Shown here one piece after another: positions 6,328-6,637 of a stretch of DNA of 6,637 nt. Source of the stretch: an uncultured Lachnospiraceae bacterium (lineage in GTDB: Bacteria > Bacillota > Clostridia > Lachnospirales > Lachnospiraceae). Each line of letters begins with the position of its first letter. Positions within the stretch are counted from its first letter, which is position 1. The translations under genes were made by a program, and so were the position numbers. The notes below the pieces were generated by a model, which was given only the letters and a program-made list of their open reading frames with translations, searched no databases and was not told the origin of the DNA. The stretch lies in NCBI GenBank assembly GCA_948438565.1, contig CAOJLW010000116.1, forward strand, positions 1-6,637, given 5' to 3'.

Positions 6328-6637
6328 GATAATATTTCGTCTCCTTTTCCCCTAAGATAGCCGTTCCAATTCCCTTATTCGTAAAGATTTCCAAAAGCAG
6401 GCAATGCGCGATGCGTCCGTCTAAAATATGTACTCGGGATACGCCGTTTTCAATGGCGTCGATACAATTTTGCAGCTTGGGCAGCATTCCGCCGCCAATA
6501 TTCCCGTCGTCAATCAAGGTCTTGGCTTCCGCGATCGGCAATTCTGATATCAGCGTCGATTTATCGTCCGGATCTTTATAGACACCTTCACTATCCGTTA
6601 AAAATAACTGCTTTTTTGCTCTAGTAAAAGCCACATA
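6320..6637 (-). CDS. argB: Acetylglutamate kinase, C-terminal part (5' end outside the window)
   Basis: Phosphorylates N-acetylglutamate to N-acetylglutamyl 5-phosphate, the second step of arginine synthesis and often the arginine-feedback point in the pathway. Only the last 105 residues plus stop are visible; the family is usually about 290 residues, so about 185 lie beyond the right edge. Amino-acid-kinase features are LFLTDSEGVYKDPDD, IGGGMLPKLQNCIDAIENG (the G-G-M-x-P-K nucleotide-site segment), HILDGRIAHCLLLE and FTNKGIGTAI, in the order seen in ArgB. An apparent GTG start at 6632-6634 is internal because the frame continues to the edge. The stop TAG at 6320-6322 lies inside the start of argD (ATGAATAG). 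The order argB-argD matches common Firmicute arg operons; argC and argJ may lie upstream, unseen. Confidence 0.95.
   Translation of the reverse strand, partial: YVAFTRAKKQLFLTDSEGVYKDPDDKSTLISELPIAEAKTLIDDGNIGGGMLPKLQNCIDAIENGVSRVHILDGRIAHCLLLEIFTNKGIGTAILGEKETKYYHE
6341..6346 (-). promoter_or_regulatory. Shine-Dalgarno sequence of argD inside argB
   Basis: The minus strand reads AAGGAG, then 13 bases, then ATG. It is the only good Shine-Dalgarno match before argD, but the spacing is longer than the usual 5-9 bases. It lies within the coding end of argB, so ribosomes finishing argB could help by reinitiating at the overlapping ATGAATAG. Confidence 0.6.

Noticed and set aside
6590..6637. The first visible residues of the argB fragment, YVAFTRAKKQLFLT, resemble motif VI of UvrD/PcrA-type helicases (YVAxTRAKxxLxLT), suggesting a chimera at the right edge.
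   Set aside because: The reading continues without a break into unmistakable ArgB sequence (LTDSEGV, GGGMLPK, DGRIAH). AKKQLFLTD aligns with the A-[ED]-K-L-x-x-L-T-D segment that ArgB has at this place. The likeness is probably chance; the upstream sequence would settle it.
1..6637. A polysaccharide-utilisation locus or other multi-gene system joining the hydrolase to its neighbours.
   Set aside because: The only neighbours seen are arginine biosynthesis genes on the opposite strand; no transporter, regulator or other glycosidase is in view.

Overview
The window carries three protein genes arranged as one large rightward gene converging on two leftward genes. There is no RNA gene, CRISPR array, insertion sequence or gene-free stretch longer than about 60 bases. 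The protein families suggest an anaerobic, probably gut-dwelling Firmicute of the Clostridia, most likely Lachnospiraceae-like. The clues are a multidomain GH2 enzyme with Big_4 and FIVAR modules and a lysine-rich BspA-type leucine-rich-repeat C-terminus, and a clostridial-style ArgD (DEIQCGMGRTG, AKALGCGVPVGA). This assignment is inferred from family resemblance only.

Positions 2-5065 (+) hold most of a giant cell-surface or secreted glycoside hydrolase family 2 enzyme, 1687 visible residues with the N-terminus beyond the left edge. It resembles BgaA-type beta-galactosidases. The order is: GH2 sugar-binding domain, GH2 Ig-like domain, catalytic TIM barrel (putative acid/base Glu at 1247-1249, nucleophile Glu at 1493-1495), DUF4982-like domain, GH2 C5-type domain, two Big_4 domains, a discoidin/CBM-like domain, another Ig-like domain, three FIVAR helical repeats, three copies of an 11-residue Pro/Gly repeat, and a very basic LRR_5-like tail that probably replaces an LPXTG anchor.

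Positions 5066-5127 are the intergenic gap between the convergent genes and contain a strong hairpin that can serve as a shared terminator.

Positions 5128-6327 (-) are argD (acetylornithine aminotransferase), and 6320-6637 (-) are the C-terminal third of argB (acetylglutamate kinase), which runs off the right edge. The two overlap by 8 bases and are surely one arginine-biosynthesis operon (steps 2 and 4 of ornithine synthesis), which ends at argD here. The hydrolase and the arginine genes have no evident functional link; they only share a terminator region.

I see no sign of an undescribed system. The points most worth a look are the architecture and possible mosaic origin of the C-terminal half of the hydrolase, its in-frame 33-bp minisatellite, and the start region of argD.
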